NCBI GenBank assembly: GCA_028280405.1
Contig: JANQLW010000013.1
Location: 70,902 to 134,901 of the forward strand
DNA from: Bacteroidales bacterium
GTDB lineage: Bacteria > Bacteroidota > Bacteroidia > Bacteroidales > GCA-2711565
DNA length: 64,000 nucleotides
Direction of reading: 5' to 3'
The position numbers were made by a program, and so were the translations under genes. This document shows, one piece after another, positions 63,215 to 64,000 of the stretch (within the stretch, counting starts at the first letter, position 1; each line of letters begins with the position of its first letter). The notes beneath the pieces were generated by a model. That model saw nothing but the letters and a program-made list of their open reading frames with translations. It made no database searches and had not been told where the DNA came from.

Positions 63215-64000
63215 ATGAGAAAAATTATAGTTTTATTTATAGTCGGATTATTGATGGGTTCTACAGCAGATTTAAAAGCCCAGGTAATCAATGAACCACC
63301 TTTGGATGGTTTGTATAAGAATGCAGGCATCATTGATAAGAAGCCAGCTCCGTTTCCACCGCTGCGTCGTGCCGATGTGATGTGGCAAAAGAGAATCTGG
63401 AGAGTAATCGACTTTCGTGAAAAAATGAACCAGTCATTTTATTATCCGATTGAGCCACAAGCCAGCTGGAAAAGTTTTATCCAAATTGTATTGGATGCTT
63501 TGAAAGAAGGCTCTATCACAGCTTATGATATTTCAGCTACCGATGAGTTTTTGGTACCGCTGAGTTATAATGAAGTCATCTCACGTCAGTCGGATTCAAT
63601 TCACCGAACCCTACAGCGACCTTATCCTCCATACGATCAATACGATACTGTAATTTATACCGAATTTGATCCTACTCGTGTAATGCAACTACGAATTAAA
63701 GAAGATTGGTATTTCGATAAACACCGTTCTCAAATGATGGTACGTATCCTTGGTTTATGTCCGGTGATGATCAAAGAAAGAGAAGGAGAAGAAATTCCGG
63801 AACCTCTGTTTTGGATCTATTTCCCTGAATCCAGAAAGGTATTTGCCAAAGCACAAATGTACAACCGCTTTAATGATGCAGAACGCCGAACCTATGATGA
63901 TGTGTTCTGGAAACGGATGTTCTCCAGTTATATTTATAAAGAATCCAATGTATACGACCAGCGCATTTCAGAGTATGTCACCGGCATCGATGCACTCTTC
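63215..64000 (+). CDS. gldN: T9SS ring protein GldN (PorN), N-terminal 262 codons
   Basis: Periplasmic partner of GldK in the T9SS ring. The gene starts at the ATG at 63215, preceded by GGAGG 8 nt upstream, an unusually good Shine-Dalgarno sequence for this phylum, and runs off the window. Signal peptide MRKIIVLFIVGLLMGSTADLKAQ. Family features: EPPLDGLYKNAGIID, PPLRRADVMWQKRIWRVIDFREKMNQSFYYP, SWKSFIQIVLDALKEGSITAYD and WYFDKHRSQMMVRILGLCPV, and FWIYFPESRKVFAKAQMYNRFNDA. Completes the gldKLMN operon. Confidence 0.95.
   Translation, partial: MRKIIVLFIVGLLMGSTADLKAQVINEPPLDGLYKNAGIIDKKPAPFPPLRRADVMWQKRIWRVIDFREKMNQSFYYPIEPQASWKSFIQIVLDALKEGSITAYDISATDEFLVPLSYNEVISRQSDSIHRTLQRPYPPYDQYDTVIYTEFDPTRVMQLRIKEDWYFDKHRSQMMVRILGLCPVMIKEREGEEIPEPLFWIYFPESRKVFAKAQMYNRFNDAERRTYDDVFWKRMFSSYIYKESNVYDQRISEYVTGIDALF

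Noticed and set aside
1..64000. tRNA, rRNA or transposase genes
   Set aside because: I looked for the T-loop GGTTCGAATCC type, ribosomal signatures and DDE or tyrosine recombinase motifs and saw none.

Overview
The window is chromosomal DNA from a Bacteroidota bacterium (probably class Bacteroidia; I cannot fix the order). The evidence is a type IX secretion / gliding set (porP/sprF-like, gldK, gldL, gldM, gldN, and a distant gldH), two complete SusC/SusD loci each with its own ECF sigma factor and FecR anti-sigma factor, a B-type succinate dehydrogenase/fumarate reductase in CAB order, AT-rich DNA, and many promoters of the Bacteroidota form (-7 box TAnnTTTG, some with a -33 TTTG). TAA, TAG and TGA are all used as stops, so the standard bacterial code applies.

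Layout. 1-1029: start of an RluA-type pseudouridine synthase and panB (minus). 1270-4554: large periplasmic tricorn-like S41 peptidase. 4.7-12.1 kb: first SusD/SusC/FecR/sigma locus (minus). 12.2-15.6 kb: voltage-gated K+ channel and an orphan MacB/FtsX-type ABC permease. 15.7-20.0 kb: a small inverted-repeat element, then an FMN riboswitch with a terminator touching the start codon, and ribD-ribE-ribBA-ribH, the full route to riboflavin. 20.0-22.8 kb: two Xaa-Pro aminopeptidase-family proteins. 23.0-26.5 kb: sdhC-sdhA-sdhB. 26.6-31.8 kb: holB, ricT, gldH and a class A penicillin-binding protein. 31.8-35 kb: a degenerate-looking stretch with small lipoproteins (one Rieske-like with lost ligands, one interrupted by a stop), a free-standing DsbD N-terminal-like domain, and an FG-GAP/VCBS protein broken by an in-frame TGA. 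35-42.2 kb: second SusD/SusC/FecR/sigma locus, apparently richer in G+C. 42.3-49.5 kb: methyl-cycle genes ahcY (minus), a phosphopantetheinyl transferase, then a SAM riboswitch with metH and metF. 49.6-52.6 kb: geranylgeranylglyceryl phosphate synthase family protein, adenine deaminase, ArsR-family regulator. 52.6-57.7 kb (minus): Ig-like lipoprotein, polysaccharide deacetylase, gpmI, YitT-family membrane protein. 58-64 kb: porP/sprF-like, gldK, gldL, gldM and the first 262 codons of gldN.

Themes. The two Sus loci are built alike (sigma, FecR, SusC, SusD in transcription order) and presumably take up oligosaccharides or other ligands through the outer membrane under trans-envelope signalling control; no degradative enzyme lies beside either, so the substrates cannot be read from context. 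Both FecR-susC gaps carry a perfect hairpin plus T-run on the strand opposite to susC, the layout expected of short cis-antisense RNAs; this is the best candidate here for something undescribed. Two vitamin/metabolite riboswitches control riboflavin synthesis and methionine synthesis. The intergenic DNA is rich in unrelated palindromic repeats, several of which lie at gene ends and may act as terminators or be small non-autonomous mobile elements. I found no tRNA, rRNA, CRISPR array, transposase or prophage gene.
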